64,000 bases of DNA from Eupeodes corollae (GCF_945859685.1 NC_079147.1:194353174-194417173); one strand, 5' to 3'; shown: positions 44,601 to 54,859, counted from the first letter of the stretch. Program-made: numbers and translations. The notes: generated by a model from the sequence alone, not told the origin.

Positions 44601-46320
44601 GCTACCCTTTGAGTCAGCAGAACACATCAAGACTCTTGGAATCAAATGGCTTCCTTACAGTGACTCCTTTTCTTTTCAGTGGACCAAATCCGAATCAGTA
44701 GAAGTCACCAAACGAGAAGTTCTTTCAACTATTGCCAAACTTTTCGATCCCCTTGGATGGATTTCACCATGTGTGATTTTGGCAAAAATCATTATGCAAA
44801 AGTTATGGGTGAAGGGTTTGGCATGGGATGCAACTGTTCCGCCAGAACTGCAGCGAGAATGGTTATCTCTACAAACACAACTACCAGTACTTCAAGATAT
44901 CAAAATTCAACGTTGGATACAAACTGAAAAGAATAATTTAAAAGTAGAATTACATGGATTCAGCGATGCTTCAATGAAGGCTTATGGAGCTGTAGTTTAT
45001 TTACGGACCTTGGACAAAAATAATAAAATTCACACCAACCTTGTTATGTCGAAAACTAGAGTTGCACCACTCAATACTATATCGCTTCCTCGACTTGAAT
45101 TATGTGGTGCTGTGATGTTAGCTCGACTTTTAAACTATGTTCAAAAGGTCTTAAAATTAAATGATGTCAAAACATTTGCGTGGACGGATTCTATGATAAC
45201 CTTATGTTGGATTGCTGCACCGCCATCAAAATGGAAAACATTTGTTAGTAACAGAGTTGCCGAAATACAGAGATTAACAAATGTCAACATCTGGAATCAT
45301 GTTCCTACAAAACAGAACCCAGCAGATTTTGCGTCCAGAGGAGTTTCACCATTGGAACTTAAAGACAACTGTCTTTGGTGGCGAGGACCAGACTACCTTC
45401 AATCCGATTGGAAGTTTTCGAGCCCAAGTTCAACATCATCGTTTGAAACCGAAGAAGAAATGCGTCCAGAAAAAATCCACCTGCATTGCGTCGTTGAAAC
45501 TGAAAATGAAGTACAAAAATTAATTAACAAAATTTCAGATTTTAAACAACTCGTACGAACCATTGCTTACTGCCGAAGGATTGCATTCTTTTTTGTTAAA
45601 AAATTATCACAAGACCAGTTAAAAAGCCCAATTTCAACAACCGACATTAGAAATGCAACCTTTAATTGCATTAGAGTAGTACAGAGACAGCACTTTTCAG
45701 AAGTATTCAAGGATTTGACAAAGCATCCAACATCAGGTAAACATTTTGGATCATTAAATCCCTTTATTGACAGTCATGGAATACTACGAGTAGGAGGACG
45801 TTTACAAAATTCAAATTTACAATACGAACAGAAACATCCAATTATTTTAAAATCTAGCAATGTCTTCACAGAACTTTTGATTAAGGAGGCGCATGAAAAT
45901 ACTTTCCATGGTGGAATACAGCAAACGATCGCATATATAAGGACAAAATATTGGATTTTCAACCTGAAAACTAGTGTTAAAAAATATATTCACCACTGTA
46001 CTATCTGTTTTCGTTTTGGAGCGAAACCGTTACAGCAATTAATGGGAAATCTTCCAGCTCCCCGAGTAAGAATCTCGCGACCATTTACCCACACCGGGGT
46101 AGACTATGCTGGACCGATAGATGTCAAATCTTGGAAAGGCCGTGGAGGAAAAACGTTCAAAGGATATTTCTCCATATTTGTATGTTTAGCAACCAAGGCA
46201 ATACACCTTGAAGCTGTCACCGATATGACAACTCAAACTTTTTGGCAGCCTTTCGAAGATTTACAGCACGTCGAGGTATTTGCACAGAAATCTACAGTGA
46301 CTGTGGAAAAAACTTCGTAG
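41656..46320 (+). CDS. BEL/Pao gag-pol polyprotein, frame 1 part
   Basis: The ATG at 41656 (in TTACAATGAGTG) is chosen because the open frame before it lacks an ATG and is hydrophobic repeat-like leader; the frame then runs 1554 codons. Order from that start: a gag domain of the DUF1759 type at about 130-350 (PPTFYGDYNTWRPFHDLF), then three cysteine/histidine knuckles at about 343-410 (CAVCHRGQH, CENCLAYNH, CYHCRQKHH). The protease has active-site IDPGSD at about 517. RT runs from about 800 (VVFDATF) to the active site YVDDL at 926-930. RNase H motifs are GFSDAS at about 1100 and WTDS near 1174. The integrase zinc-binding region (HGGIQQTIAYIRTKYW and HCTICF) is at about 1418-1453. The first integrase aspartate is in GVDYAGP. 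The frame goes out of register at a five-T run (46239-46243) and ends early at 46320. Confidence 0.93.
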   Translation: MSESASMKLFKKTCAQVKKSFTSYKNLGAERKSKSYLHVRLSVLDDNYKKISSLFDDIQKSDESEDVADKCEELYDFIVEMCLCYKSDILNDLEELVKLDGGQSGEATRKVERNDESHFNSTMKTPHVHEIKLPRITPPTFYGDYNTWRPFHDLFVSLIHNNSSLSNIEKLTYLKSCLKGNAASLLDYLEVNNDNYDEAWEILTTRYDHKRILVNSQLKSFFEQPIIKVETSDSIKCLLDKSKEVLHALKNLGVPVESWDVFVIFTLLQKLPIKTQQLWEEKLGLTKELPSFHEFSVFLETRFRSLEVVCQSGLKSLDSTSKEPSKFKPRVFHLNSTRKDTRSCAVCHRGQHTLRSCYSFLDLDVPERMKIVKQIGVCENCLAYNHKTFKCPSEKRCYHCRQKHHSLLHDSHSTQQSFNNQPSFSQDSQFNNSQPSNSHNSQPHRRNPIPVSNQNSYPVSTQINPNAPAFHPGSDQASSTNTTRSYHLSNQANSFVLLATAVVQIQSLNGEFVNLRALIDPGSDATFITEAAAQQLNLRKCRTLVEVSGFGNNKTGSCQSFVNIKLKSIHTSFEIGARAFVFKTLTGLLPNKEFLPHQWTHIQGLSLADPSFHKPANVDLLLGSDVFSEIVLPEIVRGTEAVAPIAQNTQLGWIVFGKVPVETFRIHLQFVDIDSQLRKFWEIEETPFDEPEAAEDAACEKHFQMNTCRLPDGRFEVALPFKDGDRPALGNSQQGAFRRFLQLERRLNNNPELHKQYAACISEYLQLNHMEEVDVSQGILNSPFYYVVPHHAVFKESSTTTKLRVVFDATFKTSDGTSLNEHLLVGPKTQLNIMDIILKWRTFKITLTADIEKMYRQIQMRDQDTLYQLIYWRSDNQSPLKLYRLKTVTFGTASAPYLATRTLNKLADDERQNYPLAADMIRQDMYVDDLVSGADSIYEAQQKVTEVNQLLLSAGFHLRKWASNFEEALVNIAHQDRAVDFMLPFESAEHIKTLGIKWLPYSDSFSFQWTKSESVEVTKREVLSTIAKLFDPLGWISPCVILAKIIMQKLWVKGLAWDATVPPELQREWLSLQTQLPVLQDIKIQRWIQTEKNNLKVELHGFSDASMKAYGAVVYLRTLDKNNKIHTNLVMSKTRVAPLNTISLPRLELCGAVMLARLLNYVQKVLKLNDVKTFAWTDSMITLCWIAAPPSKWKTFVSNRVAEIQRLTNVNIWNHVPTKQNPADFASRGVSPLELKDNCLWWRGPDYLQSDWKFSSPSSTSSFETEEEMRPEKIHLHCVVETENEVQKLINKISDFKQLVRTIAYCRRIAFFFVKKLSQDQLKSPISTTDIRNATFNCIRVVQRQHFSEVFKDLTKHPTSGKHFGSLNPFIDSHGILRVGGRLQNSNLQYEQKHPIILKSSNVFTELLIKEAHENTFHGGIQQTIAYIRTKYWIFNLKTSVKKYIHHCTICFRFGAKPLQQLMGNLPAPRVRISRPFTHTGVDYAGPIDVKSWKGRGGKTFKGYFSIFVCLATKAIHLEAVTDMTTQTFWQPFEDLQHVEVFAQKSTVTVEKTS
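46239..46243 (+). other. Single-base break in the integrase frame (T-run)
   Basis: The reading register moves by one base at a run of five T's. Both flanking frames are highly conserved BEL integrase, so the run appears one base short. Either a recent mutation or a homopolymer read error could cause this. Confidence 0.85.
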
Positions 46321-47018
46321 GAGCGAATTCCGAACTTCAAAAAATGCTGAAGGCCGCAAATTTCGACTGGAAGCAAGTCCAATTAGCAACAACGAACATC
46401 GGAACAAAGTGGAATTTTATTCCTCCCGCTTCCCCGCACTTTGGAGGTCTATGGGAAGCAGGAGTGAAATCCGTTAAATTTCACTTAAAGCGGATCGTTA
46501 GGAACGAGACCCTTACATTTGAGGAACTCAGCACACTTCTAACTCAAATAGAAGCATGTTTAAATTCGAGGCCTCTATGTCCTTTATCCGACAACTTTGA
46601 AGACTTCGCCATTTTAACACCAGCACACTTTCTAATTGGAACATCAAGTTTTCTTGTACCAGAAGCAGATATAAACGACGAAAAAATTACTCATCTAAAT
46701 AGATGGAATAAAATGCAAGCAGCCGTCAACTCATTCTGGAAGCAGTGGAGCGGAGAGTACTTATCTCGAATGCAACGTCGACCAAAATGGTTACACCAAC
46801 AGCCACAACCTCAAGTTGGAGATTTAGTATTGCTAAAAGATGAACGCCTGCCACCATCGCAATGGGCTCTTGCACGTATTACCTCACTAGTACAAGGAGC
46901 TGATAAGCTTACTCGTGTCGTAACTATAAAAACAAAATCAGGTGAATTCAAAAGACCAATAACTAAAATATGCCTTCTACCCTGTAACAAATCTTTCGAC
47001 GAAAACTCAATTATTTAA
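46242..47018 (+). CDS. BEL/Pao integrase C-terminal half, second frame
   Basis: It continues the integrase in the next frame after the break at 46239-46243. The second catalytic aspartate is in EIYSDCGKNF (46299) and the catalytic glutamate in FGGLWEAG (46455), 52 residues apart; such long spacing fits BEL-type integrases. After the core comes a C-terminal part (VGDLVLLKDE, then PPSQWALARI and KICLLP), as in the DUF5641-like end of BEL/Pao polyproteins. It has no start codon of its own and is not an independent gene. The stop TAA is at 47016-47018. Confidence 0.92.
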   Translation: MAAFRRFTARRGICTEIYSDCGKNFVGANSELQKMLKAANFDWKQVQLATTNIGTKWNFIPPASPHFGGLWEAGVKSVKFHLKRIVRNETLTFEELSTLLTQIEACLNSRPLCPLSDNFEDFAILTPAHFLIGTSSFLVPEADINDEKITHLNRWNKMQAAVNSFWKQWSGEYLSRMQRRPKWLHQQPQPQVGDLVLLKDERLPPSQWALARITSLVQGADKLTRVVTIKTKSGEFKRPITKICLLPCNKSFDENSII

Positions 47019-47097
47019 CCATGAGAAATTATATTACTGAATCAATAACAAAACAATCTCTCATTTAGAACCAAAACATGCACTCACTAAAACACTC

Positions 47098-47218
47098 AAA
47101 ATCGAAATACACACTCAGTCAAAATCGAAATACACACTCAGTCAAAATCGAAATACACACTCAGTCAATCAATCGAATACAAACACTCAGTCAATCAATC
47201 GAATACAAACACTCAGTC
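47098..47218 (+). repeat. BEL 3' region: 23-bp x3 and 26-bp x2 tandem repeats
   Basis: Three exact copies of a 23-bp unit (AAAATCGAAATACACACTCA plus GTC) at 47098, 47121 and 47144. Two copies of a related 26-bp unit (AATCAATCGAATACAAACAC plus TCAGTC) follow at 47167 and 47193. The shared ACTCAGTC end shows that one unit derives from the other. Confidence 0.92.
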
Positions 47219-47895
47219 AACCAATAAATATGAATCAGTCAATCAGAATATAACATTCATATTTCAGATTATCACAGTCATGCAATTCTAATGTTGTCAC
47301 AGAAAATCAAAATATTCAACATTAGACATTCAATTGCACAATTCAGAAAATGTTACTCACAGAAAATCAGCATTAAACGTATTGAGATATTGCATTTTTA
47401 AACAATTTAAATCTATCACCCACAATTACACAGTATCATACTCATTTATCACAGCAGAAAACATAAGTATCACACGTACTAAAAAACACCTAAACATGTT
47501 AATTAAATTGTTATATTATCATTAATGTCATCAAGAACATTCTTCATTTAATAACAAATAAATAATCACATATAAATTCATCACATTTAAAATCACATTC
47601 AACTCTAATTCAAATATAAATCAACAAAACAATCATCTATAACTAAGTTTAAGCAATCATTAAAACATTAAATATTAAAACGATGTCAACCAAATCAACA
47701 AAAAAAACAACAATTTTTTTTTCTAAAAATATTCTAAAACACCCCACTGTTATCGTCGATTAACTTAATTAATACAAAAATTAATAATAATACAGTCCAC
47801 TAATAATATCATAATAATAAAAATAATATTTTTTTGAAACCAATAAGGGACCTTTAGTCTGCAACGAATGGAATTTTACTCAATGGAGATACGAA

Positions 47896-48015
47896 ATACA
47901 CACGAACATGTACTTTCCTTATGGGCAACACACGCACTCGTATATTTCTTATGAGAAACACACAAACCTGTGCATTTCTTATGGGAAACACACAAACCTG
48001 TGTATTTCTTATGGA
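47896..48015 (+). repeat. BEL 3' region: four 30-bp tandem repeats
   Basis: Units start at 47896, 47926, 47956 and 47986. The last two are nearly identical (AAACACACAAACCTGTG, then ATTTCTTATGG); the first two are more diverged. Confidence 0.9.
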
Positions 48016-48448
48016 AGAGTAAAATGCAACTAATTACGCTATTATACTAAACTTACCTACAATATTAACACAAAATTTAAAAAAAAACTTACCCTTATTT
48101 AGCAGCACACACCACAGATAAATATTTAACAATTTATTTATTATTTATAACAAAATAACACAATTTAATATCACTGATAAACAAACTTGAACACAATTTA
48201 CAAATTTACAAACAACAAACAACGAAGCGAAAATCAAGGTGCACGGACTAGAATGAGACAACTATAGTCACATTGGAAATTTAATATCTGACGTTCAGCC
48301 AGATCTGTTTGTTTGAACTTTTCTGTTTATGTCTCCGTACCTAATCTAGTGCTATATGTTTTATTTTTTTTGAATCGTATTAATCATTTAATTTTATCGT
48401 TTCATGATGTCTCAAGACGAAGATGGAGTTGAGAACTATGTTCACGCC

Positions 48449-48457
48449 GGGGAGGAA
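48449..48457 (+). other. BEL polypurine tract
   Basis: GGGGAGGAA abuts the TGTTGAG start of the 3' LTR, the expected place for plus-strand priming. Confidence 0.9.
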
Positions 48458-48685
48458 TGTTGAGCTAAGAAACAGAACGCCACCCACCAACTAGTCTTCA
48501 ATTTGATTGTTTTTATAAAGTTATATAATTGTAAATGTCAAATTCAAATTCTGCTTATCATGTTTCATTTTTATTGTTGTACCATTATGCCTATTTTGTG
48601 ACAATAATGTCAAGAAAATAAATCATTCTTCTCTATAACGTTGGAACGAAAAGATCGTCTTTTATTTTAATTTATCGGCGAAACA
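48458..48685 (+). repeat. BEL 3' LTR
   Basis: 228 bp, same as 40740-40967 over its whole length as far as I can read. It is followed by GATTG. Confidence 0.95.
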
Positions 48686-48690
48686 GATTG
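48686..48690 (+). repeat. Target site duplication of BEL, right
   Basis: GATTG, matching 40735-40739. Confidence 0.9.
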
Positions 48691-48870
48691 AAAAATACTG
48701 TATAAAAAACGTACTTGAAATTTCTTAAACATAAATTTATAATAACTTCATCGGAAGTAATTATAAACTGTATGATTTGTCGATATTTAAAGTTCACTAG
48801 AATACAAACAAATTAAATTAAAAAAAGAATAATATTACTATAATTGTTTACTACAAAATTTGGTTTTATT

Positions 48871-49012
48871 GAATTGAAAATGTTGACCTTTCTCGACGTT
48901 TTGAGGTCCCTAGAATCTTAAAATAATGTTCTAAAGAGATATCGTATTCCAATAAATTTTGTTTTACAGATAAAAACATCAAAAGATGCAAAAAGTACTT
49001 TAAAAAATTATT
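48871..49012 (+). mobile_element. Rep-A fragment, copy E (left part only)
   Basis: GAATTGAAAATGTTGACC and TTTCTCGACGTTTTGAGG, then CCAATAAATTTTGTTTTACA and AAAAGATGCAAAAAG, follow the left part of copy A. The GTACGTCC core is deleted, and the tandem units and end motif are absent. Confidence 0.65.
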
Positions 49013-49035
49013 ACATTATAAAGGGTTTTTCAATA

Positions 49036-49335
49036 ATGGTGGGCAAATGTTGTGTGTAGATGTGGTGGCGTTTGCTGTGTGGCACGTAGAGCCGCCGCGC
49101 CGCCAGCCGCACCGTCCTGCTGGAACCATATATCGTCTAGATCCATATCGTTCAATTTGGGCCATAAGAAATTAGCTATCATCGCTCGTTATTGACGGTG
49201 GCCGCCTCAATAACTAAAAAAGCACGGACCGATTACGCCTCCGGCCAAAAATTCACACAAAACAATAACTTTGGTGTCGTCCCATGTACGGCAATTTTGT
49301 TATTACCATTGCTATTCATTCAAAAATTCCTTTAA
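49036..49335 (-). mobile_element. Mariner transposase fragment with GC-rich insertion
   Basis: Minus-strand pieces read FLAGGVIGPCFF, then in another frame MDLDDIWFQQDGA, a hallmark mariner block with the second catalytic aspartate, then CHTANAT in yet another frame. Between QDGA and CHTA lies a short GC-rich run (GGCGGCGCGGCGGC, read on the minus strand) that does not belong to the family. The ends are missing. It is probably related to the mariner remnant at 31936-32440. Confidence 0.72.
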
Positions 49336-49349
49336 CGTACGTGTGTTGC

Positions 49350-49640
49350 TGGTTTGATTTATAAATCTTTAAAGCTTAAATATACTCGATTTTCTTTTAC
49401 ATTCATTTTAATTAACCTTTAACGTCTTTAATTTGAAAGACGTTAGGGTCTTTTAGGGACATTGTTTAACTTTTAAAATTCATTGTTACTATAAAAGATC
49501 CATAATCAGCGGCGGCGGCGCGCGTCCCCTTAAACCTACAAATAACTCAATGGACCAAAGACCACATCACAATAATCTATCGAATGTATCAACAAGTATT
49601 GACACACCTGAGGTCGACTTACCGCATCACTCATCACTGA
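49350..49640 (+). mobile_element. Rep-C, copy 2 (mariner-like 3' end)
   Basis: TGGTTTGATTTATAAATC, ATTTTCTTTTACATTCATTT and CCCTTAAACCTA follow, in order, the non-coding part of 40020-40440. A GC-rich CAGCGGCGGCGGCGCGCG run (about 49507-49524) replaces a short AT-rich stretch in copy 1. Confidence 0.5.
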
Positions 49641-51189
49641 TTGTGCGATTGAGTCCTATTATTTTCGACTTTAGGTGGTCCATAACAACTACGAAGACAC
49701 AATATTTTTAAGACTTTGTACACAATGTTAAGAACCAAAATAGAAAGTTTAAACTGATTTCCAGCAAATTTTTTGTCAATCTAAGGTTCACCCGTTTTTT
49801 GCCTACTTTTGCTTTATAAGGTTGAGAATAGAGTTGAGGGGACATATGACAACATCAGTTCCTAAACTTTTGCAGTTAGCTTAATTTTAATTAAATTTAA
49901 TCTTAATTAAATAAGATAATAGTTCTGATATTTTTCAAAACAGTTCATAGCTGTTGTGATCTATCAGTGAGCTGTTTGACTTGCGAGTGAAAATCACTTC
50001 GATAACTGATGAGAAAACGCAAAATAATTCCAAATTCCAAATTAAGTAATAATAGTATTTCTAATATGTATTCCACTGTCCAACGAGAGGGGTAGGTACT
50101 ATTCAGAAAAATGAGTACAAAATTCAAGACTGCAAATCAATGGCAAAACCTTTATTACTGTGAATAAACTTTTCTCAAAGCCAAAAATAAAATCTTGCAA
50201 TAATTTTTTTTTTAAATGTTGCTTTTGTCTTTAGTATCAGAAAAAAATAATTTTAAATCTCAAAATGAAGAAAAAATCATAAAGAATATTTATGGTCACG
50301 AAAACAGCCCATCAGGATAAACATTTTCAAAACTTGTAAAAAACTAACTATTTTCGGGGTTTTATCGATTTTCAGACATCGATTCGAAAACTTTGATTAC
50401 TAACCAGACCGTAATCATAAACAAGTAGTTATCATTAATATCTGACTATTCTAAAAAAATTATGTTCTTAAAATTTGGTAGTTTTGTTTACAAAAATAAG
50501 ATTATCCAATTTTGTTTATACTTAGAAACAAAAACATGAATTTAAATGTAGCAACAATACTCAAATTCTCAAGAATTGCTTGAAAGTCATTGTCATTTCT
50601 ACGTTTTTGAAATGTAGAACAACAAACTTCACTTGTCTTGAACTTCGAAAAATCAATACAGACAAAAATGAATTTTAAAACTCGAATTTGTATTTTTAAT
50701 TGATTTTAATTTTAAGTGAAAGCAAAATGTAGAACCCAGCTGGTATCATCCTTCTTAAGCATCAGTAGTTTGGAAAAGTGAGCTTGAAAAATATTCTTCA
50801 ACATCGAAAATATTTAGTACAAGTTTTTTTTTCAAAGTTTTTGTTCTGTCAAACTAAAAAAAAGAGCAATAAAATTAACATAATAACTATAATTGTAACC
50901 TTACAAATATTACTCTTACGCCAGGGTGTTCTATTATATAAGGTAAAAAGTAACAAAAACAAAGCAAAACAAAATATCACTCATACGCTATAGTCAGCAC
51001 TTGGGACATCTTGAGACAATTGCAATAACCGAGGTTTTGTTTATAGTATGAAACAGCTTATTTTCTTATAAATAATTGCAGTTTTGTTTGTATAATTAGC
51101 GAACACTAAAAGGGTTTTGTATACCCTTGATACGCCAAAGACACAGTGTGAGCATTAAGAAAAAAACAGAAGGGTTATATAGGAGATGC
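49641..51189. other. No gene seen; AT-rich intron DNA
   Basis: No recognisable frame or repeat. Confidence 0.5.
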
Positions 51190-52580
51190 CGGTATACATT
51201 GATTTTGAATTTCTGAACATTGCAATGATAGGGAAAGATAGAGCTTGGCAACGTATTTCACATTCGCGTAGTACGGCTTAGAAATGAATCTCTGTACTTC
51301 ATAGTACGGCCGAAGCTTGGCTCAAGGGTAAACTGATGGGTATTCCTAGAAGTGCGGATATTAAGGTTAAATTGGTAAAGGGGAGGAATGCATCTGGCTA
51401 TTTCGCTACAGCAAAGAACGTTACAATAACGGTAAAATACGTAAGACAAGAAACTTTACGACGATGTTCGAGTGATGTAAACGAGTTGATGATGTTAATG
51501 TCACCAATCATTTTAAAAGTTCTACTTTGAATACTGTCGAAAAGGATTAAATAAGATACTGTAGCACCAGCCCAGAGATGAGAGTTATATTTAAGTTTCG
51601 GACGTACATATATAGGTTTTGTAGATTGTAGCCAGATCAGACGCAGAGAACAATTTCTTGCATCTTGTCAAAAAACTTAAACATCTTGCGGCATTTTTGG
51701 CGGCATCTAGTATATGATCGCTCCGCAAAAGGTGTTTGCTGATGCACATGGCGAGGATGTTAAGATTTTCAGTTTTGTTTGTGCAAGTGCCACTCATAGA
51801 TAGATTGCAAAGAGGGTTTATCTTGCTTTAACGATTCAAGACAGCAATGCTGTGTAGATCGGAATTCAATAAGCTTATCGCGTTTTTCCGTGACGGTTAA
51901 ACATCCGAAGAAGAGGATTGAGAGTCTGGAAACTAATATGAAAAGTTAAGAGAGCTATCATATCGTCAGCGAAACAAAGTATTGGATTATGAAAATGATT
52001 ACAATTGTCGAAGGCAAAACGGAGCCTGCTGAGGCACAGCAGCATTTATTTTATGGATATCAGACTTTAATCCGTTCAAAACAACTTGTATTAAACAGTT
52101 CGAAAGAAAATTTCTAATCCAACGAATAAGAGATTCGTCAATACCAAAATCACGCATTTGCGGTAAGAGAACAAGATGCCAGATTTTATCAAATGCCTTT
52201 GAAATATCAAGTGCAATAATCTTACTTTCCTCAAAACGATGTAAAGATTTGTTCCACTGTTCGGTAAAATGAACTATGAGATCACCAGTTAATCTTTTGC
52301 TACGAAAGCCGTATTCCGTTTCTCAAGATATTTCTTAAACTGACAATTAATCAGCGTTTCCATGACCATAGAACTTAGTGCAATCAGTTGATAATTTTCG
52401 GGGGAAGAAGATTCGCCTTTTTTTGGATTGGCTGAACAAATGCAGTTTTCCAACAAGCTTACGCAGTGGCTTTGCTAGCGTGTAAGAACACCTCTTCAGA
52501 ATAATAGCTGGGATACCATCCGGACCAGCAGATTTATGAATGTTGAGATTTTTAAGAACTCTCACCACAGTACGAGTTCA
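51190..52580 (-). mobile_element. LINE remnant (AARC-type family), RT and C-terminus
   Basis: Read on the minus strand from about 52570: VRVLKNLNIHKSAGPDGIPA (pre-RT GPDGIP block), then in several frames ESKIIALDISKAFDKIWHL (first catalytic RT block) and INAAVPQ. The stretch with the YADD active site is scrambled. The C-terminal region follows: DAAKNAARCLSFLTRCKKLF, SASDLATIYKTYI, then RTMKYRDSFLSRT. The last blocks match the plus-strand fragment at 12830-13380. Inactive. Probably Jockey/CR1-group; no RNase H seen. Confidence 0.8.
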
Positions 52581-54859
52581 AAAATAGATGGTCCATTTTA
52601 ATCATTAACACGTTCAAGAACTGGGGGAGCCATGACACTATCTGGTGAGGTGTAATTTTTACAATGTCATGGAAGAACTATTTTTGAACGTATTTTTATT
52701 AAATATGAAATTATAATGTTTGAAATTCATACTAAGTAATTTGTTTAAATAAGATATTTTTATTTTGTATTTCACCTTGCTTCAAATTAAGCTTTACCTA
52801 CAAACAGTTTAACTTCCATTTCCTTTTATGCGACTTATCATTTAAAACATAATATTTTTCACAAATTGTCTTTACTGAAAAACCTTTTTTTAAATCTTAT
52901 TTAATATCACTACTTTTTTCAATAAACAATTTTGTAATATTCCTACTGTACAAATTTTGAGTCGACACAAATGAAATCGCAGCCTATTTAAATAAACAAT
53001 AATGTATTTTAAGTGTTCGAAGAGTGTTTTAACTTTGTATTAAGTTTAACATTAAATGTATTTTATATTCAATTTATTTATGCGAAATATTTCAATATTT
53101 TCTATTTAATTTTGGTACTCAAAAACGAAAAATAAACACTCTCAAACTTTATTAATAGGTACCTTATTTTCTTAAACGAACTTAACCTTTTAAATATGTA
53201 CTTACCTCCTACATTAAAAGCTTCTTCTCTATTTAATAGCCTTAATTAACCCTAACAGTCTCATTTAACCATATTTGAGTCCCTGTTTTTATTTCTTCAA
53301 GTTATTTATTTATACATTAAATTATGCAGAAGTCTTTACTCATAAAAGAGGTTTTCATTAATTAACACCAAAAAGTTAGTCCTTTGTGTAAAGATTGTAA
53401 AGGGTTCTTCTCTGTCTTCGATATTTACACGTCTCAACTAAAAGAAAATTATACGTGTGAAGTATATTTTTTTTATTTTTAGATATAAATAAAATAAGTA
53501 AACATATATTTCTACATATAGGTATCGAAGTTGTTTCAACAAAAAAATATAGAACATTTTCTTAGGAAAGTTAAATTTACCTAAAACAACATTTGTTTTA
53601 AATAACAATCCTTTTTGTTTTTTTTATTGTGTGTGTTTATTTATTTGACAAATAACAATTTTTTGATCGGGGTCCATTTTTAAGGACAACCATTTAACAA
53701 CCTTTCTCAAAAATTCATTCACAATTGGCGTTCTTTTGAAAACAAATACTGTTATAAGATATTTTTTGTATTAAAATTCAACAAGATGTTTTCTTTGGAA
53801 CAAGAGAAAGGTTTGTATGAGACATCAAAATAAAAGAATTTGATGTCACTGATTTAAAACACCAATGTCACTTCAAGATGATAGCCCCATCAATTCTGTT
53901 TTAAATGTATATCAGATATATTTGTGTTTCCAAAGAAAACAAATTCTCTATTGTTTTGATTAATGTAAACAAATATAAAAATTTGGAAATTGGCTTATAA
54001 TAGATTTTCCAAGAAATATAATTTTGAAAAACAACATTATTATAAAAAAGGGTTTCTCCTTAGAATCCTTGAGTCAATTTTAGGAAAAACTCACCCTCAT
54101 CCATCTTTTTCCTAATGTACTGATTGAGAGGTCATTATACTTAGGGAAATTTAACATCAGCTTAAAATCTAGTTGCATGTGAAATGAAAAAGGTATAAGT
54201 AGACCTAATGGTTATTTAATTCCCTTTCTACCCTTAAAATAAGGGTTTTTCATGTAAACATTTTTCACTTATAAACATTTTATAATTGGCTTAATGCCAA
54301 TGAGGGTAGGGAAATAAGAATTAAATCCAAAAATTGAAAGATGAGGTAAAAATGTACGTTTTTTAAGAGTTCAATTAGCCCAAGAAAATTTCAAAATAAG
54401 TTACTGTAAGTAAGTTTTTTACACATGCAATTCAGTTTCAGCTTTCAAAAGTTTATATTTGTGTTTCACATTTATGATTATTTAGAATATATTTGTGGTC
54501 AAAAGCGTTTTTGTTTGTAAAATGTCAAAGAACTGTCGAACTGATCGAAAGTACCAATTAAAACGAATTTTTATCATGCAAATATGAACTTCTTTATTTC
54601 TATAAAAAATGAAGAGTTTTTACAAAAAGGAAAAAATAGGAATTCGCGATCTTTCCCTGACCACGTTTTTTATCATTCTGACGTCTTATTTCTTATCTTT
54701 TTTTAGCTATCATTTCAATTTAAAAATCTTGTAGAAATTTATTCATAAAGTTTTAGATGTGACAAAAACTTGTTACAATACTAATAGCGTCATGAGAAAA
54801 TACTAAATCGAGAAATTGATTTTTTCAGTTTTCAATACAGCTTATTTGCTGTAAGTCAG
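52581..54859. other. No gene seen; AT-rich intron DNA
   Basis: The gap separates the LINE RT at 51190-52580 from an endonuclease-like fragment on the same strand. No continuous coding was found between them. Confidence 0.5.

Larger units (their letters stand above)
47019..48457 (+). other. BEL 3' non-coding region
   Basis: About 1.4 kb between the integrase stop and the 3' LTR. No envelope or other frame above background. It contains two tandem-repeat blocks and the polypurine tract, all listed separately. Confidence 0.8.
40740..48685 (+). mobile_element. Full-length BEL/Pao LTR retrotransposon
   Basis: The element is 7946 bp with two 228-bp LTRs that read identical base for base, a primer-site candidate, a long leader, one gag-pol frame, a long 3' non-coding region, a polypurine tract and a perfect 5-bp target duplication. 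Domain order (gag, zinc knuckles, aspartic protease, RT, RNase H, integrase) and the protein motifs are those of BEL/Pao. No envelope-like gene is seen. Identical LTRs imply a recent insertion. It lies in the probable first coding intron of the receptor gene, in the same orientation, about 1.3 kb after the splice donor. A single frame break in the integrase (46239-46243) is the only coding defect noticed. Confidence 0.95.

Noticed and set aside
46239..46320. Programmed ribosomal frameshift in the BEL polyprotein
   Set aside because: BEL/Pao elements normally encode one continuous frame, the break lies in the middle of the integrase core rather than between gag and pol, and no stimulating structure is evident.
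47334..47525. Possible envelope-like frame in the BEL 3' region
   Set aside because: Only 63 codons, AT-rich, no signal peptide or membrane pattern.
41154..48015. Tandem repeats in the BEL element as a CRISPR-like array
   Set aside because: Units are directly contiguous without unique spacers, and the context is a eukaryotic retrotransposon.
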